From: an uncultured Bacteroidota bacterium | Lineage (GTDB): Bacteria > Bacteroidota > Bacteroidia > Chitinophagales > Chitinophagaceae | Direction: 5' to 3' | Assembly: GCA_903853805.1 (NCBI GenBank) | Contig: CAINUN010000100.1 | Location: forward strand, 1 to 64,000 | DNA: 64,000 nt | Shown here: positions 28,253 through 36,293 of the stretch, piece after piece | Position numbering within the stretch: position 1 is the first letter of the stretch | How the letters are laid out: every line of letters starts with the position of its first letter | Position numbers and translations under genes: made by a program | Notes under the pieces: generated by a model | Databases searched by the model: none | Told to the model about the DNA's origin: nothing | What the model saw: the letters and a program-made list of their open reading frames with translations, nothing else

Positions 28253-28355
28253 AAAATTTTTCCTGAGTAAAAAATATGGGTTCAAGGTAAAAAAAGATTT
28301 GCTTTCATGAAAATCTTCTCGGAAAATTTTATGATTGCTGCTTATTATCTTGTGC

Positions 28356-29000
28356 TTAATAGTAAGAGTATTGTTGTTTTTTGCTTTTGTGTAAAGTAGT
28401 CTTCTTGTTTACATTGTGAGGCAATAAAGCCTCTCTTTTTTTGAAGGCAACACTATCGTTAATAAAGTTTGGAAAGTTTCTTTTGTAAATCAATTCATCC
28501 TCTGCGTATTCTTCAATTTTCATGAGCTTTCCATTTTCAGAGTCATAATATCGCCATTCTCCTTGGCGAAATGAACCATAATAAGCAGGGATTTCTTTAT
28601 AACTTTCCAATAATGTTTCAGGGTGTGTAATAACAATCGTATCTTTTTCCTGAGAAGAATTTTTACTCATGTAGGTTCCTTCACAATATAGTTTTCCTTC
28701 ATCATAATATTTTGCTTCCCCATCTAATAGGTCATTTTTAAAATTTTCAATAGAAATCAACTCTCCTTCTCTGGTTATTTTATACCAAGTACCATATTTA
28801 AGACCATGTTCATAGTTTCCGAATTCAGTAAATGGTTTTTCGCTTTTTTTTGCAGGGAAGGTACTTACCCACATTCCATGTTTTTTGCCGTTTTCATCAA
28901 GCTTATTCATGTTGTCTCCTTTAGGTTTTTCTATTTGTGAAAAAACAGAGAGGCTAAATAGGCAACAAAATACTGATAGAAATAAAAAAGGTTTCAACAT
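28356..29000 (-). CDS. Secreted MORN-repeat-like (YwqK-type) protein
   Basis: 214 residues from ATG 29000 (MLKPFLFLSVFCCLFSL); an upstream start at 29036 would overlap the Fe-S gene. Signal peptide ends near SVFSQ. At least four MORN-like units are seen: GKKHGMWVSTFP, YEHGLKYGTWYKI, FKNDLLDGEAKYYDEGKL and SFRQGEWRYYDSENGK, followed by a basic tail. Such proteins are common in Bacteroidota, secreted or periplasmic, without a known activity. It starts five bases after the IscA-family gene stop, so it is likely in that operon. Confidence 0.75.
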   Translation of the reverse strand: MLKPFLFLSVFCCLFSLSVFSQIEKPKGDNMNKLDENGKKHGMWVSTFPAKKSEKPFTEFGNYEHGLKYGTWYKITREGELISIENFKNDLLDGEAKYYDEGKLYCEGTYMSKNSSQEKDTIVITHPETLLESYKEIPAYYGSFRQGEWRYYDSENGKLMKIEEYAEDELIYKRNFPNFINDSVAFKKREALLPHNVNKKTTLHKSKKQQYSYY

Positions 29001-29005
29001 GGAGT

Positions 29006-29350
29006 TTATACCGAAAATGATTGTCCACAACCGCAAGTGCTGCTTGCATTCGGATTTTGAAAAACAAAACCACGAGCGTTCAGTCCATCTTCAAAATTCA
29101 CCTGCATGCCAAAAAGGTAAATGCTGTGTGCTTTTTTCATCAATACTTGAATGCCATCAATGTCATACACTTCGTCATCCGATTCTTTTTTATCGAAGCC
29201 TAGCATATAACTCATGCCTGAACAGCCACCACCTTTAACTCCAATTCTTAAGAGGGTTTCTTTATCAAAATCAGTAGCGTTCATTAAACGTTTTACTTCA
29301 TTCACTGCGTTTGCAGTAAGGCTAATAGGGCTTTCCAAAATTGTTTCCAT
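29006..29350 (-). CDS. HesB/IscA-family iron-sulfur cluster carrier
   Basis: 114 residues, normal for A-type carriers. Ligand cysteines are C43 (GGGCSGMSYML) and C106/C108 in STCGCGQSF, the C-x(n)-C-G-C pattern that carries and delivers Fe-S clusters. It starts METILESPISLTANAVNEVK. No isc or suf genes are adjacent, so IscA, SufA and ErpA cannot be distinguished. It has a full consensus promoter (29379-29409) and is divergent from frr. Confidence 0.92.
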   Translation of the reverse strand: METILESPISLTANAVNEVKRLMNATDFDKETLLRIGVKGGGCSGMSYMLGFDKKESDDEVYDIDGIQVLMKKAHSIYLFGMQVNFEDGLNARGFVFQNPNASSTCGCGQSFSV

Positions 29351-29378
29351 AAAATATTTTCTAAATGAATAATTGTCA

Positions 29379-29409
29379 CAAAAGTACTGTAGATTGAAGG
29401 CTTACCAAA
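29379..29409 (-). promoter_or_regulatory. Consensus promoter of the IscA-family gene
   Basis: On the minus strand TTTG (29406-29409), a 19-base spacer and TACTTTTG (29379-29386) match TTTG-N19-TAnnTTTG exactly; the leader is short, about 25 bases. Confidence 0.75.
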
Positions 29410-29471
29410 AGTGTTTCTCGATTACTAAATAACTATAACAATTGTTGTCTTCTATCTTTCGGAACATTCTT

Positions 29472-29479
29472 TACATTTG
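29472..29479 (+). promoter_or_regulatory. -7 element of frr
   Basis: TACATTTG matches TAnnTTTG, 19 bases before the frr ATG. The -33 region is less clear. Confidence 0.5.
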
Positions 29480-29498
29480 CGCTCTCAAAACGTAATTT

Positions 29499-30062
29499 AT
29501 GAGCGAGGTTTTAGAAAAAATAATTGACAACGCTGGCGATCATATGAAGAAGGCAATCAGTCACCTTGAAACTGAACTTTCAAAAATCAGGGCTGGTAAA
29601 GCTAATCCTGTTATTCTTGACGGTATTCATGTGGATTATTATGGTGCACCTACAGCCTTAAGCCAAGTTGCAAATGTCACTGTTGCAGATGCACGCACAC
29701 TTTCCATTCAGCCTTGGGAGAAAAATATGCTTCACGCTATCGAAAAAGCAATTATCGCTTCAAATATTGGCTTGAATCCTCAAAATGACGGTAATATTAT
29801 TCGTCTATTCTTGCCTCCTCTTACCGAAGAGCGTCGTAAAGAGCTTTGTAAGAAAGTTAATCAAGAAGGAGAGTTCGCAAAAGTTGCTGTTCGCAATATT
29901 CGTAGAGACGCTATAGAAAATATCAAGAAAGAACAGAAAGATGGGCTAAGCGAAGACGAAGCAAAAAGAGGTGAAACAAGAGTTCAAGGTGTAACAGACA
30001 AATACATAGTTCTTGTTGACCAACATTGCAAAGACAAGGATAAAGAGATTATGACCATTTAA
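29499..30062 (+). CDS. frr: Ribosome recycling factor
   Basis: 187 residues, the standard length. With EF-G, RRF splits the post-termination ribosome. The three-helix domain has the conserved HLETELSKIRAGKANP, VDYYGAPTALSQVANVTV, DARTLSIQPWEK and LTEERRKELCK motifs. A strong terminator follows the stop. It is a single gene between its own promoter and terminator, followed by the independently transcribed rpsT. Confidence 0.97.
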   Translation: MSEVLEKIIDNAGDHMKKAISHLETELSKIRAGKANPVILDGIHVDYYGAPTALSQVANVTVADARTLSIQPWEKNMLHAIEKAIIASNIGLNPQNDGNIIRLFLPPLTEERRKELCKKVNQEGEFAKVAVRNIRRDAIENIKKEQKDGLSEDEAKRGETRVQGVTDKYIVLVDQHCKDKDKEIMTI

Positions 30063-30086
30063 TAGTAGGGTTTCATGAAGATAATA

Positions 30087-30124
30087 ACAAGCAGACTGAT
30101 GAAGATTCAGTCTGCTTGTTTTTT
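30087..30124 (+). terminator. Intrinsic terminator of frr
   Basis: Perfect 13-bp stem (30087-30099 with 30107-30119, core GCAGACTGA/TCAGTCTGC), seven-base loop, then a T-run. Confidence 0.9.
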
Positions 30125-30140
30125 ATCTCCCCAAAAAAAA

Positions 30141-30171
30141 TTTGCTTGAAAACAATTATGCCTTACTTTTG
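30141..30171 (+). promoter_or_regulatory. Consensus promoter of rpsT
   Basis: TTTG (30141-30144), 19-base spacer, TACTTTTG (30164-30171): an exact match to the Bacteroidota promoter consensus, with an about 25-base leader before the ATG at 30201. Confidence 0.8.
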
Positions 30172-30200
30172 CCATCCTTTTAAAAAATACAAGAGTATAA

Positions 30201-30452
30201 ATGGCAAATCATAAAGCAACCAGAAAAGATGTTCGTCAGAGTGCAAAACGTCGTGAGCGTAACCGTTATTATGGTAAAACTACCCGTAACGCTATCCGTA
30301 ATCTTTTAGCTTCCGATAAAACTGAAGCAGTTGCTTCTTTACCTAAAGTTATTTCAATGATTGACAAATTAGCTAAGCGTAATGTCATTCATAAAAATAA
30401 AGCAAGCAACATTAAATCAGGTATTGTTAAGCGCATTAATGCTCTAGCATAA
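30201..30452 (+). CDS. rpsT: 30S ribosomal protein S20
   Basis: 83 residues, strongly basic, with the S20 helical-bundle pattern: [20 protein letters not shown], then [11 protein letters not shown] and [21 protein letters not shown]20 binds the 16S rRNA 5' and 3'-minor domains during 30S assembly. Flanked by a perfect promoter and a terminator, so it is monocistronic. Confidence 0.96.
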   Translation: MANHKATRKDVRQSAKRRERNRYYGKTTRNAIRNLLASDKTEAVASLPKVISMIDKLAKRNVIHKNKASNIKSGIVKRINALA

Positions 30453-30474
30453 CTAAGATTTCTGAAAATATTAT

Positions 30475-30503
30475 AAACCACCTTCGAAAGAGGTGGTTTT
30501 TTT
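30475..30503 (+). terminator. Intrinsic terminator of rpsT
   Basis: Nine-base stem (30475-30483 with 30491-30499, AAACCACCT/AGGTGGTTT), seven-base loop and a run of seven T. Confidence 0.9.
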
Positions 30504-30585
30504 GCTTCACTTATACTGACTTCTCTAAAAACACTAAAAAATGTGTTTTGAAAGAATACTCTTTCTTGTAAAATCAATTTCATCT

Positions 30586-30593
30586 TAAATTTG
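30586..30593 (+). promoter_or_regulatory. -7 element of the T9SS gene at 30614
   Basis: TAAATTTG matches TAnnTTTG; a TTG at 30566-30568 is 17 bases upstream, slightly short of the usual spacing. The ATG is 20 bases downstream. Confidence 0.45.
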
Positions 30594-30613
30594 TCGCCAA
30601 TTAATAATTATCT

Positions 30614-32266
30614 ATGTTCCCAAGACTAATTTCATTTCTCTTATTGTTTCCTTCTTGTTTTGCTTTTGCACAAACAAAAATTCTATTTGATGCTACCAAA
30701 GCTGAAACTGCTGGACAGGCAGATTGGATTATTGACGCTGACCAATGGAATTTAAACTGGAACCCTAATGCTTATACAAACGCAAGTAATTGGCATAGTA
30801 ATGCTCAAAAAATTCCAATTCCTGCTCAAAGTGGCATAATGGCAACTACCAATGAAAATTTTTGGGTTGGTGGCATTTCTGCTTGGGCGGTAGATTGTGC
30901 CAAAAAAGGTTATACCGTTGAAACGCTTCCTTGGAATGGGCAAATTACTTATGGCAATGCCAGCAATCTTCAAGACTTGAGCAATTACAAAGTCTATATT
31001 GTTTGCGAACCGAACATAATGTTTTCAGCTGCTGAAAAAACAGCCATCATGCAGTTTGTTCAAAATGGGGGAGGGCTATTTATGGTTTCCGACCACACCG
31101 TAAGTGATAGAAACGGCGATGGCGATGATTCTCCTGCTATTTGGAATAACTTGATGACTAATAATTCAGTGCAAAACAATCCTTTTGGCATCACCTTCGA
31201 TTTGCAAAATTTCTCAGGGACTTATTCAAACTTAGCCTCTTCGCTTTCTGCCTCCGATTCTATCCTTCATGGTACTATGGGAAACGTTACCAAAGTGCAG
31301 TGGGCTAATGGTACTTCTATGACTTTATCTACTACCAATAATCCTACTGTAAAAGCAGTGGTTTATAAAACAGGTACAAGTGGAAATACCAATGTGCTCT
31401 TTGCTTATGCACGTTATGGCAATGGAAAAGTATGTGCTATTGGCGATAGTTCACCATGTGATGATGGAACTGGCAATCCGAGTAGCAATCTTACGCTTTA
31501 CAATGGTTATTTTACCGATGCAGCAGGCAATCATCAAAGACTGTTGATGAATGCTACTATTTGGTTGGCTACAGCAAATCCTACTTCTGTTACGGCAACG
31601 ATTACCGCAACAGGAAATACTTCTTTTTGCCAGGGAGGAACAGTATTGTTAAATGCAAATACAGGAACAGGATATACTTATCAGTGGCGACTCAATGGTA
31701 CTGTTATTCCCGGTGCTACTAATTCATCTTACACTGTTTCTCAAGCAGGAAATTACACTGTTACTATTAATAGCACTGCTAACTCTAATGTAATTGCTGT
31801 TGTTGTTTTTTCAACACCAACACCAACAGTTGTCAATACTTCCAACACTTTAAGTGCAAGTGGCGGACCTTATGCTGCTTACGCTTGGTATTTGAATGGA
31901 ACTGCTATAGCAGGGGCAACAAATGCCACTTATCTTGCTACTCAAAATGGCACCTACAAAGTAAATGTGACGACCACAGATGGTTGCACGGGTTTTTCGC
32001 CCAATTTAAATGTGACTTTGGTGGGTATTGATGATGTGAACGGAAATAAGATTGCTATTCATCCTAATCCTACAAAAAATCTGATTCAAATTGATGGCTT
32101 AGTGCCTGCAACCATAATGGTTTTTTCTTTAGAAGGAAAATTGGTTGCCGAGGTTCATCAAAAAAACATGGTTTCGCTTGTTGATTTGCCCAATGGCATT
32201 TATCAGTTATCCATTTTTGATGCTAATAACAATTTGCTTTTGAACGAAAAGATTGTGAAAGAATAA
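30614..32266 (+). CDS. Large T9SS-secreted protein with amidotransferase-like and Ig-like domains
   Basis: 550 residues. Signal peptide 1-19 (FPSCFAFA-Q). An N-terminal alpha/beta domain (about 22-325) has YKVYIVCEPNIMFSAAEKTA and FVQNGGGLFMVSDHT, resembling the class I amidotransferase-like/ThuA-like folds found in secreted Bacteroidota proteins, and GNGKVCAIGDSSPCDDGTG; no catalytic triad is evident. Two Ig-like units follow (TYQWRLNGTVIPGATNSSY; YAWYLNGTAIAGATNATY), then a T9SS sorting domain (IHPNPTKNLIQIDG, KIVKE end). The second Ig-like unit resembles the fragment at 1-110. Substrate unknown. Confidence 0.8.
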   Translation: MFPRLISFLLLFPSCFAFAQTKILFDATKAETAGQADWIIDADQWNLNWNPNAYTNASNWHSNAQKIPIPAQSGIMATTNENFWVGGISAWAVDCAKKGYTVETLPWNGQITYGNASNLQDLSNYKVYIVCEPNIMFSAAEKTAIMQFVQNGGGLFMVSDHTVSDRNGDGDDSPAIWNNLMTNNSVQNNPFGITFDLQNFSGTYSNLASSLSASDSILHGTMGNVTKVQWANGTSMTLSTTNNPTVKAVVYKTGTSGNTNVLFAYARYGNGKVCAIGDSSPCDDGTGNPSSNLTLYNGYFTDAAGNHQRLLMNATIWLATANPTSVTATITATGNTSFCQGGTVLLNANTGTGYTYQWRLNGTVIPGATNSSYTVSQAGNYTVTINSTANSNVIAVVVFSTPTPTVVNTSNTLSASGGPYAAYAWYLNGTAIAGATNATYLATQNGTYKVNVTTTDGCTGFSPNLNVTLVGIDDVNGNKIAIHPNPTKNLIQIDGLVPATIMVFSLEGKLVAEVHQKNMVSLVDLPNGIYQLSIFDANNNLLLNEKIVKE

Positions 32267-32284
32267 GAAGCAATCAATTTGGGT

Positions 32285-32325
32285 AAAATGGGTAAATGGT
32301 TCAATAGGCTGTTTACCCATTTTTC
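32285..32325 (+). terminator. Probable terminator after the T9SS gene
   Basis: Arms AAAATGGGTAAA (32285-32296) and TTTACCCATTTT (32312-32323) form a perfect 12-bp stem with a 15-base loop, followed by a few more T residues. Confidence 0.6.
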
Positions 32326-32344
32326 CTTTAAACCAAAAAACAAA

Positions 32345-32614
32345 TTAATAATGTCCTTTGCAAGACACAAGTATGATATGCTCTTCTGTAACTTTATAGA
32401 TAAGCCTGTGTTCCGAGTCTATTCTTCTGCTCTAATAGCCTTGATAATTTGATTTGAGTGGTTCAGGTTTGCCAGTTCCCGAAAATGGAGTTCTCGCAGC
32501 TTCGTCGGCAAGGTCAAAAATTCTTTGCATTATTTTTCGGTTATTCACCAACCAAAACTGAAAATCTTCCCAGAACTTTTGCTCAATCAGCAATTTTCTA
32601 TTTGCCATAAGCAA
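32345..32614 (-). pseudogene. YoeB/Txe-type mRNA-interferase toxin interrupted by an in-frame amber codon
   Basis: The frame encodes a Txe/YoeB toxin: ANRKLLIEQKFWEDFQFW, FSGTGKPEPLKSNYQGY, then TAG (32432-32434), and, still in frame, SRRIDSEHRLIYKVTEEH and VSCKGHY before the TAA at 32345. In the family the residue after GY is a near-invariant Trp (GYWSRRI), so one TGG to TAG change explains the stop. Codon 61 of 90 is affected; the truncated product lacks the catalytic C-terminal His-Tyr and the RR segment and should be inactive. Family role: ribosome-dependent mRNA cleavage. The downstream codons are still intact, suggesting a recent event or occasional readthrough. The start overlaps the antitoxin stop. 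Confidence 0.85.
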
Positions 32615-32804
32615 ACTTTTTCAGTTCACTCCATTCCATGGTTCTGAGGTCGGCAGTACTGCTTTCAATTCTATCCATTGCTGCCTGAATTTTCTCCTGT
32701 TCGCTTGCTACTTTTTCTTGTTCTGCTTTTATGCCTAGCACCCTTGCCATTTCAAGCAAAAGATTCAATTTGTCATTCGGTACATCATGCAAAACGAGGT
32801 TCAT
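32598..32804 (-). CDS. Antitoxin partner of the YoeB-type toxin
   Basis: 68 residues, first of a two-gene unit and overlapping the toxin start by 17 bases (11 if the toxin starts at its second ATG, 32608), a typical toxin-antitoxin arrangement. N-terminal MNLVLHDVPNDKLNLLLEMA and a charged helix IKAEQEKVASEQEKIQ, then a C-terminal segment (MEWSELKKFAYGK) that would wrap the toxin. It does not look like a canonical Phd/YefM N-terminal domain, so DNA binding is uncertain. Identification rests mainly on the overlap with the toxin frame. Confidence 0.7.
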   Translation of the reverse strand: MNLVLHDVPNDKLNLLLEMARVLGIKAEQEKVASEQEKIQAAMDRIESSTADLRTMEWSELKKFAYGK

Positions 32805-32825
32805 AAATCTTCTTTTTTAGTGCTA

Positions 32826-32833
32826 CAAAAATA
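32826..32833 (-). promoter_or_regulatory. -7 element of the toxin-antitoxin pair
   Basis: On the minus strand TATTTTTG matches TAnnTTTG, 21 bases before the antitoxin ATG. No clear -33 TTTG at the usual spacing. Confidence 0.4.
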
Positions 32834-33253
32834 AGGTAATTGGTTTAGCTATTGATCAACTTCCCCACCCCCCAAACTTCCCCATTTTTCCTTTCTGCGC
32901 AAGCATTTTTTTTAAGAAAATTTCCCGAATCATGCTAATCGCTAACTATGTAAATAGAAATCAATCTAAACTTCCCCATTTTCTTTTTATTCCAAAACAA
33001 ATAACCGCCAAGCAATGTGCTTTTGCATGATTTTGTTTGAGTATTGTTTTTGCTTTGCTTCTTATTTTACTAAAATCTAGTAAAACTTTACTAGATTTTA
33101 GTAAATACTTTATACATTTTTATAAAACATTATCAATCATTTATAAAGTTTTGTCTTTAAGGAATAAAAATTTATTCATTTTTAGTAAAATTTTGTTTAA
33201 AATTTTATATACTTTGCTTAATTTAGCTAAAGTTTTAATTAAATCAACTAAAA
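32834..33253. other. AT-rich intergenic region with short direct repeats
   Basis: No gene seen. AACTTCCCCA occurs three times (32858, 32875, 32969), twice within the longer AAACTTCCCCATTTT. From about 33050 to 33253 the DNA is extremely AT-rich and contains a long palindrome (33066-33105) plus partial copies of its TTTAGTAAA and TAGTAAA ends. An open frame across this part (33037-33435) is low-complexity and is not called. Confidence 0.6.
33066..33105. repeat. Perfect 19-bp inverted repeat with a 2-bp centre
   Basis: TTTACTAAAATCTAGTAAA (33066-33084) and TTTACTAGATTTTAGTAAA (33087-33105) are exact reverse complements separated by AC. There is no T-run typical of a terminator. It lies 149 bases upstream of the gene at 33254; possible roles are a protein-binding site or a cruciform. 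Confidence 0.75.
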
Positions 33254-33745
33254 ATGGCGCTGAAGAACATCACCAACAATCATATTCCCAACAATGTGCG
33301 GGCGCAGGTAACCGATTTGCTACAACAAGCAACCGCTTTGCTAAAACCTTATTGCGCCAACCTCAACAATGCCGACCGAAAGAAACTGAAGGGCTTGAGT
33401 GGCAAGAAAAAACACATGGTGCAGCGCATCATTGACATCCGCAACGGTGACCATAGCCTCGGTTGTCCTGATGTGGATTGGGATGAAATGTTGCTTGATT
33501 GGAGCGACCGTACTTTTTTGGAAGAAACCGAAATGAAAGCCAACATTGTTTATAGAATGTGTTCTTCACAACGCATGTTGTCGGATGCGGATTGCTTGAA
33601 CAATGCACGCACCGATTATCGACACACGGTCTATAAATTCACGAATGGCGGCAATACCAAGGGATGGGATTTAAAATACAATGAGTTGAAAGAGTTTATG
33701 CCGCGCACGGGCATTAAAGGGAAAAAGAAGAAAGAAAGGGAATAG
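33254..33745 (+). CDS. Protein of unknown function, markedly less AT-rich than its upstream region
   Basis: 163 residues, soluble and charged, no signal or TM. Starts MALKNITNNHIPNNVRAQVT; a central acidic part has DVDWDEMLLDWSDRT, and the C-terminus is very basic (GIKGKKKKERE). Many Asn, His and Arg residues, and a conserved-looking motif NARTDYRHTVYKFTN. No family recognised. The upstream DNA is extremely AT-rich while the coding part is distinctly GC-richer, suggesting a separate origin. Could be nucleic-acid binding given the basic tail, but this is speculative. Confidence 0.65.
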   Translation: MALKNITNNHIPNNVRAQVTDLLQQATALLKPYCANLNNADRKKLKGLSGKKKHMVQRIIDIRNGDHSLGCPDVDWDEMLLDWSDRTFLEETEMKANIVYRMCSSQRMLSDADCLNNARTDYRHTVYKFTNGGNTKGWDLKYNELKEFMPRTGIKGKKKKERE

Positions 33746-33893
33746 TAGTTTTTGCGTGTTGCTGTGTATTTGTTTTTTTAAAAAAAAACCGTAGGAACAA
33801 AAAAACACAAAGACCTCTTTACAACTTTGCGCCTTCGCGCCTCTGCTGTAAAAAAGCTCTGTGTTTTATTGCCACTTAGTAAAAAATGAACCG

Positions 33894-35243
33894 TTATTTT
33901 TTTTGCACAACAACCTTTTGAGTTGTTTTAAAATCGCCATTATAAATCTTGGCGAAGTAAATGCCTTCATGCAATGTTTGTGTATCGAAATAAGCAAGAC
34001 TACTGCCTTTTGCAAGTGTGGTTTGTGCAACTGTTTTTCCTGTAAGGTCAATGAGGTCAATGGTCAAATCGTATTGAACAAGGTTGCCCGCTTGAATCAA
34101 AATCATATCGCTCGTAGGATTGGGATAAACAGTAAATGATAATTGATTGAAAGCAGTTTCGTTGATGCCTGTTGGTGTATAAATCGTAGTGGATTCGGTA
34201 ACTGAAGTTACTTTTCGGTTAGCCCAATTGCCATAAAAAGTTTTGCCAACAGCATAAGGATAAGCAGAATTCCAATTGGCATCTACTGTGCAGAAATAGG
34301 CATAAGTGCCCGCAGGATATTCGGGCGTTACACAAAAACGTCCGTTATGAACATCTAAATAATCGCTTTGACCTGTATGAGCAATGAACTCATAATCTTC
34401 AATGAAATAACCCAAAGGATAAGTGGTGTTTACGGCAGGACCTGCTGTAACGGTATTGCCCGAAGCATCTGTTGTTCTTGCAGTAATGTTTCTCAATTGA
34501 TAGCTCGATTTGATGCGCACAATGCCACCTGTTCCATCAGCGTTTTTAAAACCATAAGCACCATAAATAGGATAGCCATCATACGCGAAACCAATAAGCG
34601 GCGAATGTTGGTTGCTATCAATCACATAAAGTCCGTTAGCATCATAAGGATTACAAACAGTAGAAGTCACATTGATGTCGAATTTAAATGCAGAAGGGTT
34701 TTGATGATGATGATAATTGCCGTTTGCAGGATGACCTTTTGAACAATCGAAACCAGCTTTCTCTGCACGAATAGCATCGCGATTCCAAACCAAATCACCT
34801 TGTCCACCAATAGGTCCACCAGCTAAAGCACTTGTAGCGTTTTTCCAAGACACACCATCACGGCTATCAAACAAAGCAACGCCGTTTATGAACACACCTA
34901 TGTTGCCCATTGTTGTGGCTTTAAGCGTTCCCGTATTAGGTGTTGGATTCAATGGAAAACTGAAAATAGCATTTTGGTTTTGTGCAATAGAAGGATTGCC
35001 ATCAAGAAAAGGTCCTGTAGGATAAGAAGGAATTCCTTTGGTAGTGACGTAAACAAAGTTGGTAGAATACTCTACTTTTTGGCAATTGACGAGTGTGTTA
35101 TTGCTCACAGGCGTTGGGTTGCCATTGACGTAATAAGTGCCAAGCACTGTTGTGTTTTGCAGCCAAGAAGTGATAGCTGGACTTTGCGCTTGAACTGTTG
35201 ATGAAAGCAGTAAGCAAGCAATGATTTTTTTTAGTGAGTGCAT
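33894..35243 (-). CDS. YHYH-domain protein with T9SS sorting domain
   Basis: 449 residues with a signal peptide (1-19, STVQA-Q). The YHYH domain (about 95-315) shows DSRDGVSWKNA, GHPANGNYHHHQNPSAF (the family tetrapeptide reads YHHH here), SPLIGFAYDGYPIYG, YPLGYFIEDYEF and GRFCVTPEYPAGTYAYFCT. The His-rich segment is a plausible metal site; the family's function is unknown. The last about 80 residues are a T9SS type A domain (VYPNPTSDMILIQAG; GIYFAKIYNGDFKTTQKVVV). It lies 33 bases downstream of an MbnH-like gene and is probably in one operon with it and MbnP. Confidence 0.82.
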   Translation of the reverse strand: MHSLKKIIACLLLSSTVQAQSPAITSWLQNTTVLGTYYVNGNPTPVSNNTLVNCQKVEYSTNFVYVTTKGIPSYPTGPFLDGNPSIAQNQNAIFSFPLNPTPNTGTLKATTMGNIGVFINGVALFDSRDGVSWKNATSALAGGPIGGQGDLVWNRDAIRAEKAGFDCSKGHPANGNYHHHQNPSAFKFDINVTSTVCNPYDANGLYVIDSNQHSPLIGFAYDGYPIYGAYGFKNADGTGGIVRIKSSYQLRNITARTTDASGNTVTAGPAVNTTYPLGYFIEDYEFIAHTGQSDYLDVHNGRFCVTPEYPAGTYAYFCTVDANWNSAYPYAVGKTFYGNWANRKVTSVTESTTIYTPTGINETAFNQLSFTVYPNPTSDMILIQAGNLVQYDLTIDLIDLTGKTVAQTTLAKGSSLAYFDTQTLHEGIYFAKIYNGDFKTTQKVVVQKK

Positions 35244-35276
35244 AAGTGGTGTTTTAAAATGGTTATAAATTAATGG

Positions 35277-36293
35277 TTAGAAAAATTCTTTAGGAAATTG
35301 ATGATGAGTGTTGAAAACAAAACTAGAGTCGTTGAGCGTCATCAAAAAAGCTATAAGATCTGCCTTATCATCCGAGGATAAATGAATGCCGTTTTTTAGC
35401 TCTTTTGAAAGATTGGGATGAGGCTGAATGTTGTTGGTGTAATGATTTAAAACTTGTCCGAGTTTTTTAAACCTACCGTCGTGCATGTAAGGAAAAGTGT
35501 AACGCAAATTTCTCAAGGAAGGTACTTTGAATACTAAACTATCCACCGAAAGATGTGTAATTCTATTCTTGCCAAAATCATTTAAAGTAGTATCAACAGA
35601 CAAACCATTACACTCAAATTGCTCATTGGTAAAAAGAGGCTCGGTATGACAAGCATTGCAATTTTGAAGAAACAACTGATAACCCTTATTTTCTTGTTCT
35701 GAAAAACTGTTTTTTCCTTGCCTTACCTCATCATACTTTGAATGATTGCTCACCAACGTCAACTGAAATTGCGCCAATGCTTTTAATAAATTTTCACCAG
35801 TAATTGCACTGTCTTTAAATGCTTTGAAAAATAAAGATGGATATCGAGAACTGCTTTGTAGTTTTTCAACTAAATGATTAATGTTTTCTCCCATTTCTTT
35901 TGGGTGACTGATGGGTGCCAATGCTTGCACATCCAAATGATTGATGGCACCATCCCACATAAAATCATGTTGCCAAGCAAGGTTAAATAATGCAGGGGCA
36001 TTGCGATTGCCTATGGAATCGAAAATTCCATGACTGAGTGAATGGTCGGTATGAGCAAATGCATTGTAGGGTGAATGACAAGAGGCGCAAGAAACTTTTC
36101 CATCAATAGAAAGTAAAGGATCGAAAAACAACACTCTTCCTAGCAAAACCTTTTCCTTAGTCAATGGGTTTTTTTTGAAATCGTAAGAAGGCTTAGGGAA
36201 ATAATTAGGCGCATGAAATAGCGATTGAACTTCATTGTTAAATGCAGTCAACAAGACAAAAGCAAAAAGCAATATCAACAAATGCTTCATCAT
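35277..36293 (-). CDS. Di-heme cytochrome c peroxidase/MauG/MbnH-family protein
   Basis: 338 residues with an N-terminal signal segment (LLILLFAFVLLTAFN). Two c-type heme motifs: CASCH (69-73) and CNACH (212-216). Other family motifs are GRVLFFDPLLSIDGKVSC, RNAPALFNLAWQHDFMWDGA and FKVPSLRNLRYTFPYMHDGR. Adjacent MbnP makes the MbnH branch, which oxidises a Trp of MbnP to kynurenine in methanotrophs, the best fit; hydrogen-peroxide reduction is the alternative. Its ATG overlaps the MbnP-like stop as ATGA (36290-36293), so the pair is translationally coupled. Confidence 0.85.
   Translation of the reverse strand: MMKHLLILLFAFVLLTAFNNEVQSLFHAPNYFPKPSYDFKKNPLTKEKVLLGRVLFFDPLLSIDGKVSCASCHSPYNAFAHTDHSLSHGIFDSIGNRNAPALFNLAWQHDFMWDGAINHLDVQALAPISHPKEMGENINHLVEKLQSSSRYPSLFFKAFKDSAITGENLLKALAQFQLTLVSNHSKYDEVRQGKNSFSEQENKGYQLFLQNCNACHTEPLFTNEQFECNGLSVDTTLNDFGKNRITHLSVDSLVFKVPSLRNLRYTFPYMHDGRFKKLGQVLNHYTNNIQPHPNLSKELKNGIHLSSDDKADLIAFLMTLNDSSFVFNTHHQFPKEFF

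Noticed and set aside
32345..32434. Amber recoding (programmed readthrough or special amino acid) of the toxin
   Set aside because: No supporting element was seen near the TAG; a point mutation from TGG is simpler. Kept only as a question in the findings.
33037..33435. 132-residue plus-strand ORF from the AT-rich region
   Set aside because: First half is Leu/Lys/Phe low-complexity from AT-rich DNA and it overlaps the better frame at 33254 in a different phase.
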